64,000 nucleotides of DNA, taken from Macrostomum hystrix (lineage: Eukaryota > Platyhelminthes > Macrostomidae). Positions 33,515 to 46,174 of the stretch are shown in pieces. The DNA is taken from positions 1,969,001-2,033,000 of the forward strand of contig CATNEN010000030.1 of NCBI GenBank assembly GCA_950097015.1, written 5' to 3'. Positions within the stretch are counted from its first letter, which is position 1, and each line of letters starts with the position of its first letter. The notes beneath the pieces are model-generated. The model made no database searches. It saw only the letters and a list, made by a program, of their open reading frames with translations, and had not been told where the DNA came from. The position numbers and the translations under genes are program-made.

Positions 33515-34215
33515 GGCAGTGCTTATCCCCACGGTACCGTGGGAATAATTTCCTGCTTATCCGCACGGCACACTGACGAGATAGCTGTCCTATCTTTAAC
33601 ATATTCCGTTGGCACTGTCAGACATTTTTTATGGACCTATTTTAACTTGGCCTAGAATAAAGTAATAGACTGGATTATAGACTTAGAAGGCTTGAGCTAT
33701 AAGATTAGAAAAATACACACTTCAGTTGTATTCTTTTGAATATATAAATATTAGAAATATCTATTTTATATACTTAAAAAAGCCACCATATTGGGTAACT
33801 TCTTGCGAAAAAAGCAGAAAACTTTAATTTGTTTACTTGCTTTTAAAAACCGGAAGAAAAAAAGGAAAATTGCAGTCATGATAAAAAGATAGATGATAGG
33901 ACAGCTATCTCGTCAGTGTGCCGTGCGGATAAGCAGGAAATTATTCCCACGGAATATGTTGAAGATAGGACAGCTATCTCGTCAGTGTGCCGTGCGGATA
34001 AGCAGGAAATTATTCCCACGGAATATGTTGAAGATAGGACAGCTATCTCGTCAGTGTGCCGTGCGGATAAGCAGGAAATTATTCCCACGGAATATGTTGA
34101 AGATAGGACAGCTATCTCGTCAGTGTGCCGTGCGGATAAGCAGGAAATTATTCCCACGGTACCGTAGGAATAAGACAAAAATTATTTCTACGGTACCGTG
34201 GGGATAAGCACTGCC
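33515..34215. mobile_element. Foldback/MITE-like element with 9-bp target duplication
   Basis: Begins GGCAGTGCTTATCCCCACGG and ends with its reverse complement (CCGTGGGGATAAGCACTGCC). TACAGTATA flanks it on both sides (33506-33514 and 34216-34224), a 9-base target duplication as made by Mutator-type and some other transposases. The ends contain the palindrome CCACGGTACCGTGG. The left arm carries one copy of a 69-base unit and the right arm four tandem inverted copies. No transposase frame; the repeated frames through the right arm are a consequence of 69 being divisible by three. Confidence 0.8.
33895..34160. repeat. Four 69-bp units in the right arm of the foldback element
   Basis: Each unit includes GATAGGACAGCTATCTCGTC and GTGCCGTGCGGATAAGCAGG and the linking GAATATGTTGAA. 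Units are essentially identical, so the arm amplified recently. Confidence 0.9.
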
Positions 34216-35079
34216 TACAGTATAAGCCCCCTTAATTGAGCCCCTTTTTGATTTTTTTAAAACAAGTTTTTCCACAGACAACTTGCGTTTGCAAGTAGCA
34301 TTCAAGCTTGCACAAAAAAGGCATGGCACAGATTTAATTAAAAAATAATAATAGAGCACGCTAAAGGATTTGAACCATAGACTAAGACTAAAGCATATAT
34401 TAGCATATATTCTGGTTTATTCGTATAATGTTAAGCGTATATTCTGGTTTCAAACCTTCAAATTTAAACTGAAAAATAATTTCCTGAACAAAAGTGCACT
34501 ATTGCCATTTTTTATTACATATTTCTAATAATAGGGCCTAGACAGTTCAAAATATAATCAAACAGAAACATGTAAATCAAAGAAACATTTCTAGCAATAA
34601 GTTGGCAATTGTTGTTTCTAGATTGATACTTTCTATGAAGCTTTAAATATGCTTTTATTATTCTAATTATAATAAACAATTGTATCACTCTTGATTCAAT
34701 CAGTATTTCTCTAGAGTCTAGTTTTTATTTTTGTAACAATTCCTGCTTTCTTTCTGGTTTAATTTAAAAGCAATTGTTATCTTATTTACAAAGGTAAAGT
34801 ATGCATTGAGATAAAGATTAAATACTAAATAGCATTATTTTAAATATATTTGAATACAACATATCCTATATATGCACATTTGAAAGAAATATTGTAGCAA
34901 ACAGATCACAGATTCAATGATTTGCAAATTATTACTTGTGCAATAAAACATTTTGGACCATACAATTGTCAAAGGTTCACTTGTGTATTTTGTGAAGTAC
35001 AACAATGCAAGAATTTAAATGCTATGTAATTAGACTAAGCCTATTTGAATTTAAATTATTATTTTTTAACTAGGCCGTT

Positions 35080-35360
35080 CATACATGCGCAACCTCCCAA
35101 ATCTTAGCCGGCCTTGCGACTTAGTTTTTGCTCTCATTTGCGACTTAGTTCGTTTCATTGCTCTATTTACGACTTAGTTTGCTCTCATTTGCTCTCTTTT
35201 TCTCTCCCCTTTTTCCTTTTCTTCACGCCTTCCTTTTTTGTCCCTTGGTCCCCCCTTTGATTTTTTGGCGCTTGGTCGATTGGTTTTTGCGACTTACCTT
35301 GCTTGGCCCTCGTTTCACCCGGCCGGTTCGGCCGGGTCGGCCGGGTGTTGCGCATGTATG
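35080..35360. mobile_element. hAT-type MITE, copy 1 (281 bp)
   Basis: Perfect 14-base terminal inverted repeats, CATACATGCGCAAC and GTTGCGCATGTATG. Flanks AGGCCGTT (left) and AGGCTGTT (right) are an 8-base target duplication with one mismatch. The interior has GCGACTTAGTTT repeated several times, a pyrimidine-rich centre, and a GGCCGGGT-rich right end. Near-identical to 36620-36883. Confidence 0.88.
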
Positions 35361-36619
35361 AGGCTGTTGCAATTTCGCCCTAACAACTAATGCTTACATT
35401 ATCAATCATTGCAATTATATGTATAGATACTTTATTTTGATTCTATATATTTACTTTTAATCGCCTGTGGGCTTGTAACATCTCTATAAACAGATAATAC
35501 AAAAATTATCAGAAAAAATATATGCTACAAATCACAATTTACTTAATAATGGATCTTTGCAAGCAAAAAAGAATTGATGCCTTTTTAGTTTTCTTTTTAA
35601 TTAGATTTTTAGTTCCTTCTATAGACAAGATAAGGATAGTTACATAAAATTCACCATAGTCTACAGAAAAAACTTGCCTGTATATTAGAATAAGACTGAT
35701 AAAACATTCTCTATGCCAAAATTTCTTTCATAGTGTAAAACATAATGTTATCATTTGCTAGCAGAAAACATATTCATCCTTCACCAAGAATGTAACAATG
35801 TATTGGCAAAAATCTATAGGATTCACTTAAATGGTCATTGGGGACATAGTTTCCTAATAAAAAAATTGTGGTATTAAGACAACTGGAATCCTAGAGTGAT
35901 TATCCCATTATCACCAAAAAGTGCATTTAAATAACAGTTTAGTTTACAGATAGTGACTGTTGGTAGATTGCATAGCTGCTAGCAGCTTGTTAGCAAACTA
36001 AGGGTGCTTGTTGATTAACCTTATATTGCTTCCAGTGGAGAAGACAATTTTTGTGCATCAACTCATTGCACTGCTGACTTAATAAACCAAGGCCAGTTTT
36101 CCCTTGGTTCTGCAAGATTGTTTGATATAATAGAATATCATATGAATTCTTGGAGTGACAGCAACATCAATGTCTGCAAGACATCTGAAAAATTATTTAA
36201 GCTTAAGCTTATGTACAGCTTAAGTGCAGTTCATTTCCAAAGCATGTGTCCATAATTATGTTCAATGCCCATTGTGCAGCAACAAATAGCAGTGCTGCTA
36301 GTGGGCACATTAAGGCAAGGAAGTCCATGCATTGAAGTAGCCTATGGCTTGTATGCTTCTACATGCTTCTCTAGCTTCTACCATGATGCTGATCATACCA
36401 AACATTGCACACTGTAAACCAGGCACCACTTTCAGGCCACACATGCTGAAATCCTTTATAGATTAGCTACTACCTTGCACCTGTCAACAGGTATAGCTCA
36501 GGTAGCAGAATTAAATTTAGTACATGAGCTTTACCACCACATGAGATGCTGACATTTGCCAAGCAAATCTGTAGGCAATAACTCAACCACAAGCACTCAT
36601 TTTTTGGTTTTCCCATCTG

Positions 36620-36883
36620 CATACATGCGCAACCTCCCAAATCTTAGCTGGCCATGCGACTTAGTTTTTGCTCTCATTTGTGACTTAGTTCGTTTCATTG
36701 CTCTATTTATGACTTAGTTTGCTCTCATTTGCTCTCTTTTTCTCTCCCCTTTTTCCTTTTCTTCACGCCTTCCTTTTTTGTCCCTTGGTCCCCCCTTTGA
36801 TTTTTTTGCGCTTGGTCGATTGGTTTTTGCGACTTACCTTGCTTGGCCCTCATTTCACCCTGGCCGGGTGTTGCGCATGTATG
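36620..36883. mobile_element. hAT-type MITE, copy 2 (264 bp)
   Basis: Same terminal repeats as copy 1 and a perfect 8-base target duplication, CCCATCTG, on each side. It lacks 17 bases of the GGCCGGTTCGGCC stretch near the right end of copy 1. No coding capacity. Confidence 0.9.
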
Positions 36884-38761
36884 CCCATCTGTTGGCATTG
36901 TTTCACATTGCCTAGGATTGCCACATGATGCACATCAGAGTTGCAGAATGGCAAATTATCTTCTTTCTTCTTGGTGGTGTGCTAAATCAGATTGAAAGTC
37001 AATAGTGAAACCTTGAGAAAGCTGTCTCCACAACTGATTCCAATTCTAAGTGGAATTCTAAGAAAATGTTTTAAGATCAAGTGCCCCAGCAGATTTACAA
37101 CATTGCTACACACTACAGCCAATTGCTGAGCAGAAACAGTTTTCCCTTGTATTCTCAGATAAAAAGTAGCTGCTTCATTTTAAATAGTTCATAAGTGATA
37201 ATATTGTGCAAAACACTGTGTGCACACTAATAGTCAGATACATTGTCCATAATAATTATCTGCATCTGGACAAGCACTATACTTTTTGAGTACATTGTGG
37301 CAAATAAATGTGTTATAGTAGCATATCAGCTCAGCTAAATGACTTAATACACTTACATATTGAAATAAGTTACAAAACCCACAGAGGCAAAAAAGTAGCC
37401 TAAATGCCTGACATGCAAGACAAAAGTATGAAAAAGTGGTGCACAACACAAAAATACAACACAAATTATAGCTAAACTTGCGAAAATGACATAACAACAT
37501 AAAATGACCAGGAAAAAAAATTAAATAATATGACACAATACCAGAAAATAAAATAATGCAATGGGCAGCCATCCATGATTTGTCATCTTTTTTCAATAGG
37601 GATAACCTAAGCTAAAAAATGGATTGCTTAATTGCACATGTTGATACAACTTGCTGATTTGAAATATAACATAAGCTAATTAGCTGAAGGTTTTGCACTA
37701 GCACCACCCAATAAAATAGGCAAATCATATTGTATTTGGTATGAAAGTTACTTTTTGGCATGGAGAATGTGTTAGTATTATTTTATAATAATATACAAAC
37801 AAAGTTTATGAAAACAGACAAAGTATATTTGAGCCAATAATCCAAGCAGATAAGACATTTTTCTATCCCGTTCATAGTAAAGACTAGAATTTTTGTGAAA
37901 AAAGTTATAATTTAGAAGTTTTCATTTTTGCTTGCAAATAATCAATAATAAGTGCATAGCCATTTGTAGCATATATATTCTAGTGATTTTTTCACTAATG
38001 GAGGCACTGTAGGCTGTTAGGTAACTTGGGTATTGGGGCAGTAAAATAGTGATCTGTTGTAGTGTTTATGGAAGCCCATGACCAAGACTACCACAGCCAC
38101 AGCTCTGAATGGCTCAGGGATAAGAAGACATCATATTTCCTCCTTTCTGTGTAGAAATTATTGGAGTAGCTACCTGCCCTGTCATTCTACAATGGGGAGA
38201 ACTCACAGGGTACTCAATGGTAGACAGGATCATCACCTGTTTTTTTGTGTATTTGTGTAATGATTGTCACACAAAAATTAAGTGGAAAAAATTGTGTCTG
38301 CATTAAATAGCATAAATCCCTAAATTGATCGTTGCTTCATGGCAAAATGGCAAAATAAGAAAAGCTAAAAATATAATACAGCCAATTCCAAAATAGAAAT
38401 TACACCTATGGCATATATATTACATTAATTTTGAGTTACGTAAAATTAAAATACTAGAAATACTGCGACAACATCAAACGAAAAAAATTAATTTCAAATA
38501 TGATGTTAAGATAGAAGAGCTTTCATAAAGATGCTTTTATAATTTACCTTACACTTGCTGTTAGTTTATGTGTGTTTCTGGTCTTTTGCTAATACTTGTT
38601 CAAGTTTAACTCTAATCTACATATATTTGCGTTTACCTAAAATGCAAGTTTAACAGCCCGTAAGCATTTATGACAAATAAATAACTTCAGACAACATATT
38701 GAAATTCAAGCAACGTAAGCAAGTCAAAGTGCAAACAGGCCAAGGTTCAACGGACACTAGA

Positions 38762-41700
38762 ATGGAGCCGGATTTTAACTTTACTCCGCCCCCATTGGCC
38801 CCTATATTTGAGCCGACAGAAGAGGAGTTTGGAAACTTCTATGAATATTTGCGCGACATCTACCCGACTGTGGTGAAAACCGGCGTCTGCAAGATCCGGC
38901 CGCCGAAAGGCTGGAAGCCGCCATTCTGTATCGATATTGATACTTTTAAATTCACGCCGCGCATCCAGCGATTAAATGAATTAGAGGCCACATCCCGGGT
39001 GAAGCTGAACTTTCTAGATCAGCTGGCGCGTTTTTGGGAGTTGCAGGGTGCCAGGCTGCGAGTGCCCTGCATTGACAAGCGACACATCGATCTTCAGCGG
39101 CTGAGCCAGGCTGTGCAGCGGCTCGGCGGCTACGATTCCGTGTGCTCTGGCAAACGCTGGCCGCTGGTTTGTTTTTTGTCGATTTTTGTAGAACGAGAGG
39201 GGCAGTTCCCGACTGCATGTCAAGGACAGGTGGACTGGGGGTTGAGCACAATGATCTGCAATCCAGCCACCATAGTAGCAGTTAGGGTCACAGTTTGGCC
39301 TTGGCCAATGCGCAGTCGTTCATTGGGCTGGTGCAGGAAGACCAGCGCCTGCGGGTTCTGGTTGCTGCGGTCGTGGCTCTGCAGACAATGGCCCAGCAGG
39401 AGGATCGTACAGAGACGCATCTTCATGTCGTCACGACCCGAAGAATTGAAGGCATTCCTGACTCCAGATGCGCTGCAAACCAGGCCTGAGTCCTGTCGCA
39501 AACGATAGCTGGGGCAGGGGCAGAGCTAGACTAAGGGTACACAGTTCCACTGGCACTTGTATTTAACTAGAGGCCGCTAAGCAGACAATAACACATAATA
39601 AGCATTAGATCTGATGTACATTATAAAAATCTCTTGCTCGTTCAAAACCTGCAGGTGGCCGAAATGACCGGCTATCCGCCAACTATCAAATGCGCGCCAG
39701 CTCAGCTGCGTCAACACTATGAACGCATTGTGCGACCATTCGATATATTTAAAGCTGGCGCTTCTACTGATGTTGGCCTACTTCGCGCCAAGAGCATCGA
39801 ACGACAGCAAGCGTCCAACGCTGGCAACGCAGGAGGCGGCCCGCCAACCCGACGCTACGGCGCCCGCGGCGGCCTAGTTCGCCAACCGTCCGCTTCGTCA
39901 ACTGGCGCGCCGTGTAACGACGACAGCGCCAGCAATGATGGCATCGGCATTGATTATAATCGCAGCAAGGAGCTTCGCCGTCTGCAGTATTTTGGTCCCG
40001 GACCGAAGGCCGCTGTGCCGCAGGCCGCCCTCCCAACAGATCAGCAGCAGCAGCAGCCAGTGGTGGAGCCGACCCGCATGGAGGTGAAAGTAAAGCGCGA
40101 GGGCACAGCCGGTTGGCTAGACTCCCTTCTCTGTCGTGTCTGCGGTACCTCTACGCAAGAGGAGCTGCTGTTAATCTGCGAGTCCTGCCAGGCCCCGTTT
40201 CACACATTCTGTTTGTTTCCCCAGCTGCCTGACGTGCCCAAAGGTGAATGGCGCTGTCCTGGCTGCGTAGCGAAATCGTTCGATCGGCCGGCCGCCGAGT
40301 ATGGCTTTGAACAGTCGCGCAAACAGTACACACTGGCTGAATTTGGTGCCATGGCTGACCAGTTCAAAGCGGGACACTTTCATAAGTAAGCAAATGATAC
40401 TGTCCTGTGTGACTAAACTTTAGTTGTAGCCTAGTGGCTTGAGCGTGGGACTCACGACTTAAAGGTCAAGGGTTCGATTCCCGACTCTACTTGAACAATG
40501 TGTATCCACTTGAAGCAAGACACTTCAATTCTGAATTCCGCCAGTTCACCCAGCTTTTAAATATGTACCAGCATTAAATAGGGTAATTGAGGGTGGTTGT
40601 GGCGTCCCACCAGTCCATGGACTGAACAGCTGTACGCAGCCTTCACATGCGCCGCGCAATATCTGACGGCTGCACATCTGGTTAAATTGGGGGCAGTCGT
40701 AATCAGTTAATCAATTTTTATCAATTAGATACGATTGTGATCCCACTACTCATACCTCCAATCCCCACTCGATCAGATCGCTGCACTGCATCACCTATCC
40801 GGAGGTTGAGCGCGAATTCTGGCGCTTACTTCAAGCCCTAAACGAGCCAGTGTCTGTTGAATATGGCGCCGACTTGCACTCCAGCTCCGCCGGCAGCGGC
40901 TTCCCAACCGCCGGTCGTCGGCCTAGAATATTTGAATCGCGCGAAGAGGCTGCTAGATGGGACGCCTACCTGGCCGACGAATGGAATCTGAACAATTTGC
41001 CGTTGAATGAGCAGGGCTACTTGCGTTTCCTTCAGCAGGACATCAATGGCATGGTCATACCCTGGTGCTACGTTGGCATGGTGTTCTCCGCATTCTGCTG
41101 GCACATTGAGGACCACTGGTCCTACTCCATCAACTACCTGCATTGGGGCGAACCCAAAACATGGTACGGCGTGCCAGCTAGCGGACGCCGAAGCTCTCGA
41201 ACGAGCGATGCGCGCCGAGGCTGGCGAATTATTTGACGCATCACCCGACCTGCTGCATCATATCACCACCATTATGAATCCGAATCAACTCATGGCGGCT
41301 GGCGTCAACGTCTACCGCATCGATCAGGAAGCTGGCGATTTTGTCATCACCTGTCCGCGCGCCTATCACGCCGGCTTTAATCAGGGCTTCAATTTTGCCG
41401 AGGCTGTGAACTTCTGCCCATCCGATTGGCTGCCTATCGGCCGGCAGTGCATAGACAATTACGCCAGCATTGGTCGGCACTGCGTGTTCAGCCACGAAGA
41501 GCTAGTTTGCGCTGCGGCTATGTCGGCCGTGCAGAAACCAGCCTGCATCAAGGAGAGTCAGGTTAGTTTTCTCCTGCATTTTCATTGCTCATTACCGACA
41601 ATGGTCAGAGCAGCATGACCAGGCGTGGAGATCTGGGTAGGTGTGGATATGCCACTGGCTGTAGTTATCTTGACTATCTGGGTCAGGTTAAAAACTATGA

Positions 41701-44700
41701 TATCGTTGTTTCGGACCATTATTAGGATCGAAAATTAGTAGCAATTAGGGCCAGCTGAGCAGCCTCAGTGGCAGCGATTGCGCGGCGCGTATGAAGGCTG
41801 CGTACGTCTAGTCAGTCCATGGACTGGAGGTGCGCCACACCCACCCTACCGACACTCTAGCCACCCGGCTAAAACCTCCCATCCGAAAAATAAAATTATT
41901 GTTTATTTGTCTTCAGGGCAAATTTGCGTTTTTAGAGTCAATCCTAATATTTCCTTGATTTAATGTGCACTGTCTTTACTTAAACTCCAATTCAAGTGTA
42001 ACTATACTTCCAGTTGCGTAGTAATGTGATTAGTCATTTAATTAGTACATTCTGTATACAGGTGTGTTTCCTCCTTCGCTCTATAAACTGTGCAGTGAGT
42101 GTTCAAACGAACCATGCCTGTTTGCTAATTGACAATTCCCAACCACTCGGTCCGCATTAACCAGCTCCCCGAACTGCTGTCCGAACTGCGCATCGTTGCC
42201 GAGCGCGAGGAGCAGGGATCTGAAATCTCTCGACTCTTTAGTAATTAACAAAGTCGATGGCAACGGCGGCGGCGGTGGACGCTTCGATCCAGACAATCGC
42301 AGCTTTGAACGATTCGAAGTGCTGCCAGACGATGACAGGCAGTGCGCTGTGTGCAGCACCACACTGTATGTGTCCGCCATTGTCTGCCAGTGCCTACCTA
42401 GACGCCTGCTCTGTCCCAGCCACTCAGACAAGCTGTGTCCTAAGTGCACTAGCCGCTTACTCTATCGACACACTGTGCCCGAACTGAAAAAACTGGCCGC
42501 CTCTCTCAGCGAACGAACCTCCGCCCTAGAAGAATGGCGACGCGAATCTAGCGCCCTAATTGCCAGAATGCGGCGGGCTCGCAGTGTCGACCAGGCGACA
42601 TCAAAGTCAGCCGAATCTGCGACACCAGATTGCGATAGGCCTTCGCGAGAACGCCTAGTTGAACTGTGTGGCCGGGCCAGACGGAATCTGGGCATTCCCC
42701 GCAGCTGTCCACTGTTGGCCGAGCTGCGATCCGCTCTGGCATTGGCGGACCAGGCCGCTTCTATTGTTCAGGTTCGTTAGAATTTAGTTTAGTCCCAAGC
42801 TGTCAACATCCTTGTTTATTTTCTAGCTTCACGTTCAGCTCGTTCGCTGAAATATCCTTTGCACAAAACACAACAGTTGTGGAAGTATCTTTAAAGAGCA
42901 TGCCTCTACAAACACGAGAGACAACCAAATTTGAACAGGTGTTATTAAAGCCGCCGAGAGAAGAGAACACCGGCAGCAAGGGAGCCAAGGCAGCTAATAG
43001 TTCCAAGCGCGTGCCGTACGCCACATTTCAAGCATTCCGAACCAAACTGGCCGGCTTGGCCTGCACAGTGGATGGCCAGGCCGACTTCGAGTCGATGTGC
43101 ACCAAAATTGACGACTGGCTGGCCCGCTGCAGCCGTGTGCTGGATAAAGCCTGACAGGCGCCGCAGCAGTTGCCAGCGGAGCCAGCAGCGATGCCGACGA
43201 CGCCCAGACAGTCGATGAAGCCGAATCGTTGCTGACTGAAGCTGCCTCAGCTGCCTGTGTCCCTGGATGAACTGCCGAGATTGCGCGAGATTGCCACCAG
43301 ATTAGCCTGGCGTCGCGAGGTCTCTAGCCTTGTTCGCTGCGCATCCAGATGCAGCATGGCCCGCCTAGAGGAGCTTAACGCTTGTCAGCCGCCAGCGGCC
43401 GCCGTAGGCCAGCAGCTGCTGTCGAAATTTCACGCCCTTTACGATCGCACTCTGCAAATTACCTACGGCGTTAAGATTCTACTTCAAGTAACATCGACTG
43501 AGCGAGGCAGTGAAGAGTTCGACTGTACCGAGGCGCAACTGATGGTGAGTCTGATCATCTGAGAGCTGAGAACCTCAAAATAAAAAATGTCCAACTTAAA
43601 TGTATATGGTGTAAGACACACAGCTTTGCAGGTAAATGTCCCTCTGGCAAACTTCGCTATACCGTTATTGCCTTTAAATTGCTCGCACACTGACAAACTG
43701 TATTGCATTTGCAGATCGAGCAAGCTCGCCGTCTACCTGTTGACATTGATCTAGTTGACCGGCTTACCTCCCTGACCCAGTCTGTGGACAGCTGGCTTCA
43801 GACTCTATCAGGTTCCACATCCGGTGGCTGCGGCAGCCTGGCCGAGGCCGAGCGTCTGGTCCAGACCGGCCAGGCACTTGGCGTTCGCCTCAGACTTCTA
43901 GTCTCATTAGAGAATCAAATTTGTTTGGCTCAGGCCTGGCTGCGTCAGGCCGCCGACGCCTTCCTGCGTCCCGCCGATGCAGCCTCAGCTGGTGACGCTC
44001 TGGAGGACATTGAATTGGCCCTGCTATCCGCCGTGCTGCCAATCGGAGCTGACCCGCGCAACTTCGCCAACAGCAGTCCGGAGCAGGCACAGATTCTGTA
44101 CGAGTCCGCTGCCTCTAACGAGCTGCTCCAGATCGCCGGTATAAGCGACGCCGACTCTTCCATAGTTGTCGAGCGCAGCAAGCGGCCTGGCATGGACACG
44201 CTGCTTGCACTGCTAGTTGCTAACAGAGGCTTTCAGATTCGCCTTCCATCTGGCTTGGCTGTCAGCCTGCTTTCTGAGCGGGCCATCGCCTGGCGCCAGC
44301 GAGTGCACAACACCCTGCTGAGCACTGTTGAGCTGCGCGCCGCTCTGCTGCTAGTAGCCAGGGCGCTGCATTTTCGCCTGCCCCACCGGCTAATGTGGCA
44401 GCTGCGCGCCCGTCTTGGCGACTCGGCCGACGCCGAGCTGGCTGGCGTCTCAACCAGGCGGCCCAGAAAGTCTTTGCTGTTTCCTAGGGCTCCCCTAGAA
44501 TCAGACAATGATCCTGCTGACGAGCTGAACTCGGTCGACGATTCTGAAGACGCCGTCAGACGTCGCCGTGTTGATCCGGCCATCGCTGCGGCCCGCGTCT
44601 CCGGACTACGCCTGGGCACCGAGGCCCTCAGCCGATTGAACAGCCTGCTGGCCGAGGGCCGCCTACTAGAGGTTGGCACGGAGGAGATCGACTGGCTGCG

Positions 44701-44794
44701 CCTGATGCTGCGCTCGGCTAGCGCGTCAGCAACTTTCGCCGCATCTCACGCGGCTGCTGCTGGCGGCAAGCGGCCCCGCCTGCTTGAAGGCTGA
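38762..44794 (+). CDS. KDM5: KDM5/Lid-type histone H3K4 demethylase (frame breaks, no C-terminal PHDs)
   Basis: Exons: 38762-39166, 39655-40385, 40777-41561, about 42130-42771, about 42826-43544, 43715-44794 (stop TGA). Domains in order: JmjN ([18 protein letters not shown]), ARID ([14 protein letters not shown], then after the intron [20 protein letters not shown]), PHD1 ([19 protein letters not shown]), JmjC with the iron-binding HxE in FCWHIEDHW and the distal His in [12 protein letters not shown]5HC2 zinc finger ([20 protein letters not shown]) and PLU-1-like helices to the end. It should demethylate H3K4me2/3 in the nucleus. Four one-base frame breaks are apparent (41177-41181, 42237-42239, 43150-43151, about 43247), each restored by a single base. 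After the last helix [14 protein letters not shown] the protein stops, without the second and third PHD fingers of fly and vertebrate KDM5. The breaks look like sequence errors but a decaying copy is possible. A SINE sits in the intron at 40428-40700. Confidence 0.85.
40428..40700 (+). mobile_element. tRNA-derived SINE (family A), near full length
   Basis: Head GTAGCCTAGTGGCTTGAGCG (A box) and GGTTCGATTCCC (B box), then the family body (GCAAGACACTTCAATTCTG), GGGTAATTGAGGGTGG, the palindrome CAGTCCATGGACTG near 40611 and the 3' part CGGCTGCACATCTGG. About 270 bases, in KDM5 intron 2. Confidence 0.82.
41765..41850 (-). mobile_element. SINE family A fragment
   Basis: Contains GCGCGGCGCGTATGAAGGCTG and the CAGTCCATGGACTG palindrome in the orientation opposite to the copy at 40428. 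Head missing. In KDM5 intron 3. Confidence 0.6.
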
Positions 44795-46174
44795 CAGTGT
44801 TAAAGCCTTGTTTGTCCTAGAAGACTGAAACGCATTCTACTACTAAAAGTACTCACAAACACTTATTATTGCTTATACTAATACTATGGATTTAAGTGAA
44901 TCAACTCTTGAGCTTTCGATGTCCTGTCAGTGGTTTAACATACTTTTATCTTTGTTATGCTGATAAACATAAAATCATACTATTATTGTCCAAACTGAGT
45001 GTTGTAAGTAGTAAGATTAGTTCGTCCTAGATTTTTTTATCTTTAATCTTGCATGTTTTGAAGATGCTTCATTTAAGCTAATTTGATGTTGCCTCTGGTT
45101 TTTGAATGACTTGTTGTGTGTACATAAAAAGCGATTTTGCCTTTCTCCAATCCAACTTGACCAGTTTTTTATATAGATATTGTTGGCGATCTGTGCTTGT
45201 CTAGCAAGCGTTATTTGTACATTAGCTATTTGGCCTGCTTTGCATTGGCACATAAAATGTTTGCTTCATAATATGTTAATTCACATGTATTATTGCATAG
45301 CCGTAATGCCTTGATTGAGCAAGTAGCGAAATCCATTGGTCTCTATACTAACACTGTACGCAAGAATTAAACAGTAAAGCCTACTGATTTATGTGTACTT
45401 TACTGTATTATAGACGATTTCCATTTTACAGAAATAGTATCCCCCAGTAAAAATTTCCCGATTTCAGTTTTCTCTAGTTGCGTCTCTTGTTTCAGTTTAA
45501 CCCATCGACTTTTTTGGCACAAATAATCTATTGCCTGTGCGCTTTTCCTGACACCTGTTGATTGATTTATTACTTGAGGATCATTATTAGCCTTACCTGA
45601 ACTACTAAATAACTCACTCTACGATCTCATTTCTATGCTGGTTATGTTCATATTCTGTATAATATAATATGTAACCCGTCACTATTTAATCATTGTTTTC
45701 CCTTGAAGCTGTGACTGATAATTCAACTATTCCTCCTTGCGCTAGTGACACAATCACCATAAAACTATAACAAATATAAATGACGAGTGCAAGCGATCTC
45801 ACCCAATGTTTCCTTTCGACTTATTTTTACTTTCGCATTTTTATAGATAGATAACAGAAAGAAAGGTAAAATAACTAGCCCAGTTGGGCCAGTGGCTGTG
45901 TACAAATGTTCAGTCCATTTACTGCACGGCCCCAGCATTTTTCATGCCGGGATTCGAACTCCTGACCTCTCAGTTTCTGAATTATTCCGAAGCTCAAGCC
46001 GCTGGGCTACAAGCTGCTTATATCATAAAATCGAACGAATTTCTGAAACGTTAAGGCAACAGATTTAAAAAAAAATATTTTTGTAGAGTTCAATGAATCT
46101 TCAATAAGCGATTTAGCCTCTAAAATGGTTCGAGTTGAGATTGATGTTCCATTCCTATAACTTTAATATTACAG
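44795..46174. other. KDM5 3' flank and spacer
   Basis: No exon recognised apart from a SINE at 45890-46022. The KDM5 3' UTR and polyadenylation site must lie here; I see no canonical AATAAA close to the stop codon. Confidence 0.4.
45890..46022 (-). mobile_element. SINE family A, diverged copy
   Basis: Plus-strand GGGATTCGAACTCCTGACC at about 45950 is a reverse-complement B box; the head ends near GGGCTACAAGC. The palindrome is degenerate (CAGTCCATTTACTG). Confidence 0.6.

Larger units (their letters stand above)
30216..38761. other. AT-rich gene-free region with DNA transposon remnants
   Basis: About 8.5 kb with no convincing exon. Short frames are present but none carries a domain or splice logic. 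The inverted-repeat elements at 31163, 33515, 35080 and 36620 are listed separately. The last part, before 38762, should contain the KDM5 promoter. Confidence 0.5.

Noticed and set aside
37234-37596. 120-codon minus-strand frame rich in aromatic and cysteine residues
   Set aside because: In AT-rich DNA without other coding signals; the hydrophobic look comes from T-rich codons. No family recognised.
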